Shown here piece by piece: positions 1 to 8,429 of a DNA stretch of 64,000 nt; position 1 is the first letter of the stretch, and the number at the start of each line of letters is the position of its first letter. This stretch comes from Paragonimus skrjabini miyazakii (Eukaryota; Platyhelminthes; Trematoda; Plagiorchiida; Troglotrematidae). Under the pieces are notes generated by a model that saw only the letters and a list, made by a program, of their open reading frames with translations, was not told where the DNA came from and searched no databases. The stretch spans positions 12,602 through 76,601 of the forward strand of contig JTDE01001085.1 of the NCBI GenBank assembly GCA_014338405.1, given 5' to 3'. The translations under genes and the position numbers were made by a program.

Positions 1-273
1 GGTGTCGCCTGCCTGGCTGGGGTCCTCGTGATCACTCAAACCGTTGGTTAGAGACGCTATCCGAGATGGCGGTGTGTCGCAGTCAATGGCGGACCTGTAT
101 CCATACCATTTCTAGTTTTTCCGCTTAGTCTTCTTTCAATAATTTTCAATCTTCTTCGTGACGTTTTGTTCTAGAATATTCCACGTCGCTGTTGAGGGGA
201 GCGGCGGCCCAAGTCACAGTACCTTTTGGTCAGGCTCATGGCTGTTGTGATGATGATGATGATGATGATGATG
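1..273 (+). mobile_element. 3' end of an RTE-clade LINE (copy a)
   Basis: The frame starting at base 3 reads CRLPGWGPRDHSN and on to a TAG at 126-128. This is the C-terminal tail of the RTE-type reverse transcriptase polyprotein, seen again after the N gap at 26,463. A 3' UTR of about 120 bases follows and ends in a (TGA)n tail, the short tandem tail typical of RTE elements. Only the last 43 codons are inside the window. Bases 1-174 are identical to 26,464-26,637, after which the copies diverge sharply (see findings). The family is active or recent compared with other elements here. Confidence 0.85.
248..273 (+). repeat. (TGA)n microsatellite at a LINE tail
   Basis: About 8.7 uninterrupted TGA units lie exactly at the 3' terminus of the LINE. 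The other copy of the family has only about four units (near 26,711), so this looks like a LINE tail that expanded into a microsatellite. It creates spurious poly-Met and poly-His reading frames on the two strands. Confidence 0.9.
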
Positions 274-717
274 TTCTTTCTTGACTTTCCAGATGATAGT
301 TTTGCACCAAAAGAACGAGCGCTGAAAAATGCTGTCCGTGCCTGCCGAGGTTGTGGAAACTGTGCTACTATCGTCGATAGGGAACTCAGAAAACTCTTCG
401 GCATCTTTGAACAATGTCCGAATTTCAACTATATCCAGAATACAGTCGAACAATTAATGGTGATGTGATTTGTATTCAGTGACAAGAATCTCAAATTAGT
501 CTGCTTGTTAACTTATTTGTTCCTTCTGTTCATCCCATAAAATAAAAAGATGATGTTTAATTCGATCACAATTTTCACGGTCTGAAGGTTCGGATTTTAT
601 CTAGACAACTCACAGTTCATTTAACCTTTCAGGGTATGTTCAACAAATTAAAAAACTGACAAAATTTGTTTGTGCAATATTGTTTTTGTTACTGATATGG
701 CTACCAGCCAATGCCTA
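274..717. other. anonymous sequence between LINE tail and LTR
   Basis: Short open frames run through 290-470 on both strands, but none resembles a known family. No splice, promoter or RNA signal stands out. Confidence 0.4.
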
Positions 718-721
718 TCAG

Positions 722-1045
722 TGTTGCGATTCAAGAATGCGAATGGCATAGGGGTTATGTATTCAGGAAAGCAACATGTGGGTTATGCGCTTCAACAAGA
801 CAGCAAACAAAAACACTCATATGTGTACAGTATTAGTCCCAGACGGCCACGGTTGCCACAGACGTCAATGCTCAGTTCATTTACGTTCCCTTACGTACCA
901 AGAACCATTTCATACGGCGCTGCACTCCGATGTTTCTTCTTGTATTTTTCCTACGCTTAATTCAATGTCAAAATCTATGCCCTGGAGCCCACTACTGAAT
1001 AGCACTGACGTGAGTAGTACAACACGACCGCTCCTCCTCACTACA
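722..1045 (-). mobile_element. solo LTR, gypsy-type family (copy A)
   Basis: On the + strand this unit begins TGTTGCGATTC and ends CTCACTACA, matching the copies at 6,840 (inverted) and 12,872 across the whole length. It is flanked by TCAG (718-721) and GCAG (1,046-1,049), a 4-bp target duplication with one mismatch. Sense is assigned to the minus strand. In the sister copies an AATAAA-type signal lies about 40 bases before the CAACA end when read that way, and the related LTR at 4,188 sits at the 3' side of a minus-strand pol. No internal region adjoins it, so it is a solo LTR. Confidence 0.75.
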
Positions 1046-1200
1046 GCAGTATTAATTCCTTCGATTATCCTATTTCTTTTTAACCAGTTGATCCACTTCA
1101 CCTTATGCCGTCTGGCGGGGCCTCAGCAGCTTCACGTATTGTCATGATATTCATTCCATCTAGCTAAGTATGACAGTGGTGGAACACACGTACCTTGCAA

Positions 1201-1226
1201 ACCATCACCACTACCACCACCACCAC
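1201..1226 (+). repeat. CCA/CCT-rich trinucleotide repeat
   Basis: An imperfect run of ACC/CCA triplets, no longer than nine units, in otherwise anonymous sequence. No gene context was seen. Confidence 0.7.
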
Positions 1227-2649
1227 AAAGTCTGTTGAACTGAATCACAAAAATGTTATCCGTTTTTATCTCATTCAGCTCTTCTTTCACGGGCAATTGC
1301 AAATTTTACAGAGTATTTTGTAACATGCAAACGTTTTTCACAAAGCGACTACAGGCAAAGGCTTTGAAAGATTTTTTTAGTCGAAAATTGTTTAATTTCG
1401 AAAGAAGGACGGGCACTCCTCAACAACGTGTGACTGACGGCCGGTACAAGTGTTACCACGTAAATATTCATTTTAATCCTAATGTTCCTCCTCCAAACAT
1501 GTACTTTCCAAAATGCATTGTTTAACGTTAATTAACGTTCATTCGGGCCTAAGCGGGGCAGTTAAGTTTGGTGTTGAACGCTTGCCGCTCAAGGTACTTC
1601 GTGCACTCTAAGGGTTGCCTGAACAATGTGTACCATTAGAGCAGTAGTCGAAAATTAGCGCACGCCAACCAAACATTATATATCGAGTTGAAAAATTAGG
1701 ACGCTGGACTTCCATTGAGTTGGCGCTTTCATAATTCACTGTAGTGTGATAGATAATCGAACGGACATCGGTGATGTGAACTTCCACGATGATGAAACAG
1801 TAGCTCATATACTGTTCTCATTATATTGACCCAGTTCAAGATGGGTTGTGTCATCAAAGGCGAATGACGGAATTAGAAAACACAGTTGACCTGTAAAGTA
1901 TTGAGAATAAACGATGAGTTTAAAACTTGTTTGATTCTTATTCTAGGATTTGTCACATATTAACTGTAGTGAGTGTACGTTGTTTTCTACAGCGAGAACC
2001 AGTCTTCATCTGCTTCTGTTTACCCGTTCAACATCGTCAACATCAAATAATTAGCGTGATCATCGTTGTGGAGGCTTAAACTATTTGGTGTTTCAGAGTC
2101 GTGTTATCTGCCTGATCCATAACGCCGGTTTATCACGTCAGAATTCTGCGGAAGCGCCACCAGCTGACTATTCAGTTTGTCTACATATCCATAAGAGCTT
2201 TGTGCACCAGGTGGATGGTTTTACAACTTCATACCGAACTGCAGTGATGTGGCTCAAACGAACTTCAATCAGCACTCAGCAATATGTACACGCAAATGCA
2301 TGCAGATGTACCATCAGATGGTGTGGTTGAAATGACTACATGTAAGATTTTCAGCCACGATTAAATGGGAATGTATTTCCGGTTGAGGGCGCACATAGAG
2401 CTAACTGACCCCACAGGAATACACACATCATACAAAAGTGCAAACACCGGCGATCATCGAGACCACCTCCAATCAATCAAACACGGATGCTGAACTTTCC
2501 ACTCACGCACAAAATAATTCACACGACATCGCAATCTTTGATGCCATCATAACCAATATTCCTCCAGACCATATCAAAACCATGTCTAGTTGCTATTTTG
2601 ACCATGCTCATTAACGATAATGACAAGTTTTTGCTGGTTGTACTGTAGC
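1227..2649. other. anonymous stretch
   Basis: The longest open frames (about 80-90 codons) show no recognisable family, no hydrophobic periodicity and no convincing splice sites. I see nothing functional here. Confidence 0.4.
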
Positions 2650-2968
2650 TTCTTCACAGCAGCACAGGCAAAACCGAGAGGTGCTTGATATCCAGAGTGA
2701 AGAAACATTTGCCTAAATGGGTGCACAACTCAGTACTACTGAAGAACGGGAATGTCGCTGAAACACGCAACAACCAGTGTTCGCAGTCGCAAGACACATC
2801 CTAACCACTGGTCACGTCGTCGACCCGGCTTGTGCACTGAGAATCTTACTACGTCATCCCAGCCCAAGATTCTTGCGGTCTGCTGAGGCTGTCACAATCG
2901 ATCGATTGAAGCCGACCTTGTGTATTCAGAAACAATTGTTCATGAGCTCGACCCTGTCCTGGACTTAG
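2650..2968 (+). pseudogene. Penelope-like element, GIY-YIG endonuclease fragment (PLE-1)
   Basis: Two frames with one shift between them read first GKTERCLISRVKKHLPKWV and then AVARHILTTGHVVDP, followed by LRSAEAVTIDRLKPTLCIQK, ending at a TAG at 2,966-2,968. This is the C-terminal GIY-YIG nuclease region of Penelope-like retroelements: the 'GRTER' part of the domain, the 'ARHILxTGH' segment and the conserved 'AEAxxIxRLKPxLCxQK' end. The reverse transcriptase half is missing, and the first part is frameshifted, so it is dead. A hammerhead motif lies about 90 bases downstream, where PLE repeats carry ribozymes. Confidence 0.75.
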
Positions 2969-3054
2969 TGACATTTCCTAACCCATCGATTGACTATCCA
3001 TCCCACCCATCCTTAGCTATTCGATATAAAAAACCGTTTCATATTATTGTAACT

Positions 3055-3096
3055 TTGGTACTGATGAGCCAGTGCGAAACGCCTGTGTCTAATAGC
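3055..3096 (+). ncRNA. minimal hammerhead ribozyme motif downstream of PLE-1
   Basis: The core is complete: CTGATGA at 3,061-3,067, a two-base-pair stem II (GC/GC) closing a CAGT loop, GAAA at 3,076-3,079, then a very short stem III (AC with GT) and a GTC cleavage triplet at 3,087-3,089. Stem I is weak: TA pairs with TA next to the core, then one mismatch, then wobble and A-U pairs. Minimal hammerheads with a tiny helix III are known from the terminal repeats of Penelope-like elements, which fits the position 90 bases after the GIY-YIG frame. In-vitro activity of such forms is known to be low and dimers have been suggested. Confidence 0.6.
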
Positions 3097-3099
3097 TTT

Positions 3100-4187
3100 C
3101 GTGTTCTAACCGTTTTGTACGAATTTCTGAAGGAAACTAACTGTTTTAAACTTAAGGAGTAGTTAAGCAGAATAATTAATGCAATGCTCAACATAACAGG
3201 GGAATGGAAATGTCGTATTGTTACTTCATTCGAGAATAAGACGTTGGGCGTTTATCGTACAAATCTGGGCGAAGTGGACAGCAAAGCTGTTTCCAAAAAT
3301 GGCGAGGACTGTATAACATCATGGTGCACCTTCGTTTGCGGTTAAAAAGTACGACGGTTGCACACAACTTTGTGCTGAACAGATTGCGCACGAACTTATG
3401 GTTGAAATAAACGAACAACCAAAGAACACTGAGATAGCATGCAAAGTTAACTGAAGTACCAGGTGCCAATCAATCGTCTCGTAACTGCTGTCCGCCCATT
3501 GAACACAGGTCAAGTAAGTGGTCCGGAAAATGCGTTTGGGCGGCCATTGCACTGGAACACTTACAACGATTTTAATCAACGTCAGGAACTAGGTGGAAAG
3601 TTATATATTAGGAACGGACAAACAAACGAAGAACAATATCTGTTATCACAAAGGCTCAGGTATAAAAATCAGCTTTATAGTCCTCTTGATAGTTCAGATG
3701 AAGAAATGACGCATCATTTTAGATTGAAGACTCACGACACCGAGTTCATACATAGCTGTTTTCACATAATTTATGAAATTCTAACAGTCCGGAACAGGAT
3801 AAAAGTGTATGATCTAAACCTGGGCTTAAAATAAGTGTGTTTATGAATTAAGAAAACCTATATATGAGCAGAACAGAAAACCAATCGTGCAACTGAGTAT
3901 GTGTACTTGGTTTGGTATGGATTGAACTTGCTATTGATAACTGAAATTGCCATCAACCCTGCAGTTATTCACTGAACCTTGAATTCCATATCAGAAATGT
4001 AGCAGTATTTCGGATTATCAACAAGACAAGCAAATGAAAGTTAATCACATTTGCTTTGGTTCCTGTAAGTTGCAAATTAAAGCCTTACATGCTCTGGTAA
4101 AAGAAACCATTTTGAGAATGTGACAACTTCCTCCGTCCGTGACGGCATTGTATGAGTGTTTAGCATCCCAAATGGCGTTAGTCGAAA
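3100..4187. other. anonymous stretch, possible PLE 3' flank
   Basis: A 123-codon open frame spans 3,463-3,834 on +, with an overlapping 86-codon frame on minus. Neither shows a recognisable domain and I treat both as chance. The first part may be the PLE terminal repeat, but I see no second copy to confirm it. Confidence 0.35.
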
Positions 4188-4469
4188 CACTGTGATCCAA
4201 GAATGTATGTGACGCAACAGTGGCTCATTCAGCAAATTGATACAGATTGCGTGTGCTTTAACAACAAATAAGATCTCAGTTGCACATGATACTAACCTCA
4301 GAATGATTAAGCTGGCATTGATAATTTTGTGTACGAAAATCACCAATTGCTCCTCAGTGGTTCTTGCTATATCCCCACGATTACTGTGGCATTCCAATAC
4401 GTCCATCTGACTGACTACTTACGACTGACGGAGGTTATTACTTCTTCTCAATTCTCCCTCCTCACTGCA
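4188..4469 (-). mobile_element. 3' LTR of the gypsy element (copy D)
   Basis: Its + strand left end (TGTGATCCAAGAA at 4,191 onward, then CTCATTCAGCAAA) and right end (CCTCCTCACTGCA, ending 4,469) match the ends of LTR copies A, B and C. The middle is only loosely alignable and the first three bases are changed, so this copy is older. It sits directly downstream, on the minus strand, of the integrase remnant, which is where the 3' LTR belongs. That placement links the solo LTR family to this pol. Confidence 0.6.
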
Positions 4470-4479
4470 CACATTTTTC

Positions 4480-5540
4480 CAACTTCAAAAGAATTTGCTC
4501 AGACTCCTCCAAATCTCTCATTAAGCTGCGTACCGACATTAAGGGTATTAATGCACTTGATGTGTGTTCTGGTCCGGTCGTTGGATCATATCATTTGCAA
4601 AGCTTGCCTCTGTAGACCCGATCCTGATGTTTCCCATTCCTGGGAATCTACACTGAGCCGCGGTATTCCACTATCACACACAATCTCATCTAGTTCATAT
4701 AGAACTTTCTAGATTCACATCCTGTTGCGCGGAGACTCTAGAGGTCTCCATACTTATTTTTCGAACCAGCTTCGAACACACAATGTACAAACCAGAAAAA
4801 ATTGCGCATAATGGACCCTTGGCGGCCTTCTGTGAAACTGTCAAAACCCTGGTTAGCTCACTACCGTGATTCCGGTAATTCAGGCAGATTCATCAATTAG
4901 TCTCCTCATTAACCAATTTCCTGATCTACCACCAGGACTGACATTAGCCTACACATGAACTTGACCGACAGTTTATTTGTAGTGCATTATGGCTCGGAGC
5001 AATGGGCCAGCAGAATCAACGGTAACACCTTTTTTTGTCGCCTTTTGCCGCCGAACACTCTTACATCGTGTGATAGTCTCTTTCCCTCAATCCATTTAAA
5101 TGGGGGTAGTATGATTTTGTAAAAACCCTTCTGACTTCTAAGAAATAGAAGCAGCTTTGGAACTGTTCATCGTTCGAGATAGGGATCTTGATCAAAATAC
5201 TATTTACTGTAAGTGGTTATTGGAAAGGGCTCATCATGTCCACTGATCACAATCTTCTAATTTCGCCGATCTCAGTGGCTACTGCCATTTAGCATCTGCA
5301 ACTAATGACACTCCAGTATGTAACTAGTGACCCCACCGTTTATTTTTTGCCGGGGAAGAGATATCTTCACCGTTCTCCAATTTCAGTATGATCTCTCGTA
5401 AACCAGCTGATAACATTCTTTCACGCCTACCTCTGAATAGCCCTACCGGTATTGTCGGCATGCCTGTACAATCAGGTGGTAGACGCATTAAAGTCCAACC
5501 ACAGCGCAAATGGAAGCGTGACCACTGCACTCTGACTGAG
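4480..5540 (-). pseudogene. gypsy integrase region, degenerate
   Basis: On the minus strand around 5,030-4,985 a frame reads GVTVDSAGPLLRAI, matching the start of the integrase catalytic core (the 'D..GPL' motif with the first catalytic Asp). The frame near 5,400-5,330 (IILKLENGEDI) resembles the RNase H-integrase spacer. Downstream matches are only suggestive and broken by many stops. I could not see the zinc-binding HHCC residues or the DDE glutamate. Confidence 0.5.
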
Positions 5541-5599
5541 TTCATTTACGAACGACCCTCACTTTCCGTAGGTTGTCCTCCGGCTAACTGTCAGCTAGT

Positions 5600-6080
5600 C
5601 CCTTTCAAAATCGCTGAACCCTTCCTTTCGCTGTGTGTAGTTTTCTAGGATCCTGCAGAAATGTGGTGCTGCTAATTCCGAAGGCATCCTTGTAAAACAC
5701 TTTTTAATTGGGTTTGGTGTAACTGACCAGGAAGGTAAGTCTGCATTCATACACAAGAAGAATTTTACCTTCCAATTCCTGCAACGTAAATTCCAACAAC
5801 CAAGCTTTCTCCTGGGGTACATCGTGACATGTAACCATTCCAAATGTTTGTGGTCAGTTTTCACAAGAAAACATCGACCCAGCAAATACGGTCCCAACTT
5901 TTGCAAGGTTCAAACTATCACCGGACAGTCTTTTGACCAGGTTTGAACATGCCGACTGGCATGTTCAGCAACACACCTTCCTGTTTCACTAAAGCTACAT
6001 ATCCCATGGCACTGATATCTGTTGCAATGATGAGGCTCTCTCCAGCCAGTGACAACCACCCAGTTGAATGTTCTTTCTTT
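5600..6080 (-). pseudogene. gypsy RNase H domain, degenerate
   Basis: The minus-strand frame first reads LIIATDISAMGYVAL (the 'TDAS..G..A' start of gypsy RNase H, Asp retained) near 6,030-5,985. It continues, in a changed frame, as YLLGRCFLVKTDHKHLEWL (the 'YLLGR.F...TDHKPLxWL' motif) near 5,885-5,830, then NWKVKFFL, the usual 'LQE.xF.I' part. A stop and a shift separate the blocks. The motif spacing is that of Ty3/gypsy elements and not of LINE or PLE polymerases. Confidence 0.75.
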
Positions 6081-6089
6081 GCCAATTGT

Positions 6090-6790
6090 TAGATTTTAAC
6101 AAAAGCTTAACCGGCTATTTCTGACCCATAAAACCGGCTACCTTCCTTCAGCAGTCGGGATAAGAAGCACTTTATGTCACTAAAGTGCTTTAGGAACCAA
6201 AGCGACCACGAGACTATCTCAGCGTCCTCTTCGACATAAGCGTTGGAACTCTGTCAGTTGCCATTGGTTTCTTAGGAAGTGACATGATCTCGCCCTGACC
6301 AACATTGTGACTAAGTAATACTATCATTTATTCGGTCTGTTGTGACCTCAGACCAGCGATCAATAAGCCAGCTTTTCCACTTTTCTGTAAACATGCATAC
6401 GTGCATTGAAAGCTTGGCTTCATTGATGGTTAGATGACTTTTTCTTCCTCATAAACAGCGGCTTTTGGTAATTCGCACAAAACTAGGAGCATAGGTCGCT
6501 TGAATGTAAATGGGACAATTGACAGCCCAAACGGTGTACGGTTGAACCTATACTGTTTCTCGCCCACGGTGAAAGCCTTTTTGTTTAAATCCGATTGCTT
6601 GATTGGCACTTACCAGTTGCCTGACTACAAGTTCTGAATCCTCACAAACTCGAAATTTACCGCTGGAAATCTTCATCAATAACACAGGGAATAAGAAACG
6701 CTCATAGTCCTCTCGACAGTGTCGTTATTCACTTGTCGTCCAGTTTCCCGCTGCAGATGCGTTGAACCGCTTTGGTGTCCAAACGGTCAG
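6090..6790 (-). pseudogene. gypsy reverse transcriptase, degenerate
   Basis: The frame around 6,660-6,490 reads NLxSGNWxVPI, SDLNKKAFTVGEKQYRFN and RTPFGLSIVPFTFKRPM, where x marks stops. These match the gypsy RT blocks 'DLRSGYWQVPI', 'D..KTAFT....Y.F' and 'MPFGL..AP..FQR.M'. The 'Y.DD' catalytic block expected near 6,450 is not recognisable. Toward 6,180-6,090 LKHFSDIK and LLKEGSRF match the RT-RNase H connection. The N-terminal third of RT is replaced by the nested LTR and short unrecognised sequence. Confidence 0.8.
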
Positions 6791-6839
6791 AGTCGATTTT
6801 GCTTCAATAAGAACTGCACACTAAATCTGATCGTAGTAG

Positions 6840-7133
6840 TGTGGTGAGGACGAGTGATCGTACCATACTACTCACACCACTACTACTCAACAGTGGAACC
6901 ACAGTGTAGACTTTGACATTGAAGTAGCTGCGGGAACAATACATGAAGAAACATCGGAGGGCAGCATAACATGAAATGCTTTTCGGTACATACAGGAACT
7001 GAGCATTGGCGTCTGTGGAAACCATGACGCTCTGAGACCAGTACTGTACGCGGATGTGTGTTTGCGTTTGTTGTCATGTTCATGTTACGTGAATAAATAA
7101 CTTTTGAACCATCCGCGTTCTTGACTCACAACA
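6840..7133 (+). mobile_element. solo LTR nested in the gypsy element (copy B)
   Basis: This is the same repeat as copies A and C but inverted. On + it starts TGTGGTGAGG and ends GACTCACAACA. It is flanked by a perfect GTAG duplication (6,836-6,839 and 7,134-7,137). Reading in this direction, GAATAAATAAC at 7,091-7,101 supplies an AATAAA poly(A) signal about 40 bases before the end, which sets the sense strand. It splits the older minus-strand element between PR and RT, so it is a later insertion. Confidence 0.85.
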
Positions 7134-7209
7134 GTAGTCCTACAGGTCTTTATCGAAATTTGCGCATCGCTTCATTCAATAGCAGACCCTGTGTTCACCA
7201 CACTTTGCC

Positions 7210-7530
7210 CAGGCTGTAACTTCGACTTTTTTGTTAGGGGAACTTTCTCATACATTGTTACAAGCTTAGTGTGTTTCAAATCAATCACGGCTTGAACACT
7301 GACAAGAAACTCTGTTCCCAATATGGACTGATGTAAGTGGGGATAAATGATAAACTACAATACTGTAACGTGGCCACTGTTCAAACGACCACTGCACATG
7401 TTTGAACGACCTCTGTTGGTTATGGTCCAATCAACAAAACCACCACCCTTGTGTCAACCAAACAATAGTACGAGCTCTCAGAAATTTCTGCTTTGGTTTG
7501 AATCGCTGTCCTGTCAACTGCGTTTACTGC
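7210..7530 (-). pseudogene. gypsy aspartic protease, degenerate
   Basis: On the minus strand one frame reads SYYCLVDTRVVVLL near 7,480-7,433, i.e. the retropepsin 'DTGA' active-site strand with Gly changed to Arg. A second frame reads QSILGTEFLVSVQAVIDLKH near 7,325-7,265, the 'ILGxDFL' motif that closes retropepsins (Asp to Glu). The two parts are in different frames and the active-site Gly is lost, so the enzyme is dead. Position between gag-like sequence and RT is as expected. Confidence 0.65.
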
Positions 7531-7842
7531 GGATGTGATGAACACGACTGACATGCTTTGTCTCTTTCTGTTATGGAATTATTTTACTATTGTAATATCC
7601 TGTACAATTGATTGATATCTACGATTCGACAATCTACGCTCTGTGTTATTGTGCCTAATTGTGTTTCGCGATTCTTATACGTTTGATGGTTATTCTATAT
7701 AGTTCAATTCTTATTATAGCATAGGTGTTCTGTTTAAAGTAACCGCGAACCGGTTAATTAAGTAATGATTTTTCTTATCCAATAGGCACAGACTCCGCTA
7801 TTGACCAACTTTTTCTCACCTACGATACATGTCACTACGCTT

Positions 7843-7862
7843 CCCCCCCACCCCCCCCCCCC
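7843..7862 (+). repeat. poly-C tract
   Basis: Eight C, one A, then twelve C. It lies just downstream (minus strand) of the gag-like frame. Homopolymers of this length are error-prone in sequencing, so the length is uncertain. Confidence 0.9.
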
Positions 7863-7954
7863 ATTCAAAGACATTACCCTTTGGTACAGCTTCTCCACTG
7901 TGATTCAAACTTTGCCCAGTTCATTTGTTTTGTTCGCTTCAACCTTGTCGACCA

Positions 7955-8425
7955 TCAGGAAGTCCTCAGTCGGTAAATATCGGACCGTGTCAGCCAACCC
8001 CTCCAAACTAGTCGGAAAACCGACAAAAGCCAACTTGAACAGTTTTCAGACTTCCGGGGGCAGTCACCGATAAACTGGTCGATTAGCGTTCTCCGTTCCG
8101 AATCGCTGCCCAAATCCCACAGAAATCTCAGAAATTCTATCCGAAATGACATGGCGTAGACCAGAATGTTACCTCCGGTGTCAGGTAAAGAGCCCTTGAA
8201 CCGCTGCATTGCCTCCCGGTAGCCGGTCTGGTTGCAAACCCAACGATGAGCGTCTCTCATCGCAACGGTCTCTCCCGGTTTCATGGGGCTTGTTTTCATA
8301 GTCTCAGGAATCGTCTCCGCCATTCCCTTGAGAAGCGTCCAGTGACTGTCAGATTTACCCGGTTGGCCTTGACTTCCACTACCTAGAACACATACTCGAA
8401 GTACTTTGAGAATCTCCGTATTTCC
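7955..8425 (-). pseudogene. gag-like reading frame of the gypsy element
   Basis: About 157 codons are open on the minus strand, from just after a TGA near 8,427 to 7,955. The frame runs through HRWVCNQTGYREAMQRFKG and SDSERRTLIDQFIGDCP. 'RxLIDQFIxG' resembles the capsid segment of gypsy gag proteins ('LRDQFxxG'), and the frame lies immediately upstream of the protease, which is why I call it gag. No CCHC zinc knuckle is visible. It is the longest undamaged piece of the element. It could alternatively be an unrelated captured gene fragment. Confidence 0.45.
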
Positions 8426-8429
8426 TCAA

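Larger units (their letters stand above)
4188..8425 (-). mobile_element. decayed Ty3/gypsy LTR retrotransposon
   Basis: Read on the minus strand, the window shows in order: a gag-like frame (8,425-7,955), an aspartic protease (7,530-7,210), reverse transcriptase (6,790-6,090), RNase H (6,080-5,600), an integrase remnant (5,540-4,480) and a 3' LTR (4,469-4,188). The PR-RT-RH-IN order is that of Ty3/gypsy (Metaviridae-type) elements; trematode members include CsRn1 and Boudicca. Every domain carries stops and frameshifts. A solo LTR of the same family (6,840-7,133) interrupts it between PR and RT. I could not find its own 5' LTR. Confidence 0.8.

Noticed and set aside
214..453. Open frames with poly-Met (+) and poly-His (-) runs
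   Set aside because: The runs are the (TGA)n LINE tail read in two frames; the rest of each frame shows no family.
670..1147. Overlapping 96- and 123-codon frames
   Set aside because: They lie inside LTR copy A; the same text recurs, damaged, in copies B and C, so they are LTR sequence and not genes.
3463..3834. 123-codon open frame
   Set aside because: Longest anonymous frame on +, but no domain or splice signals were seen, and frames of this size are expected by chance in 64 kb read six ways.
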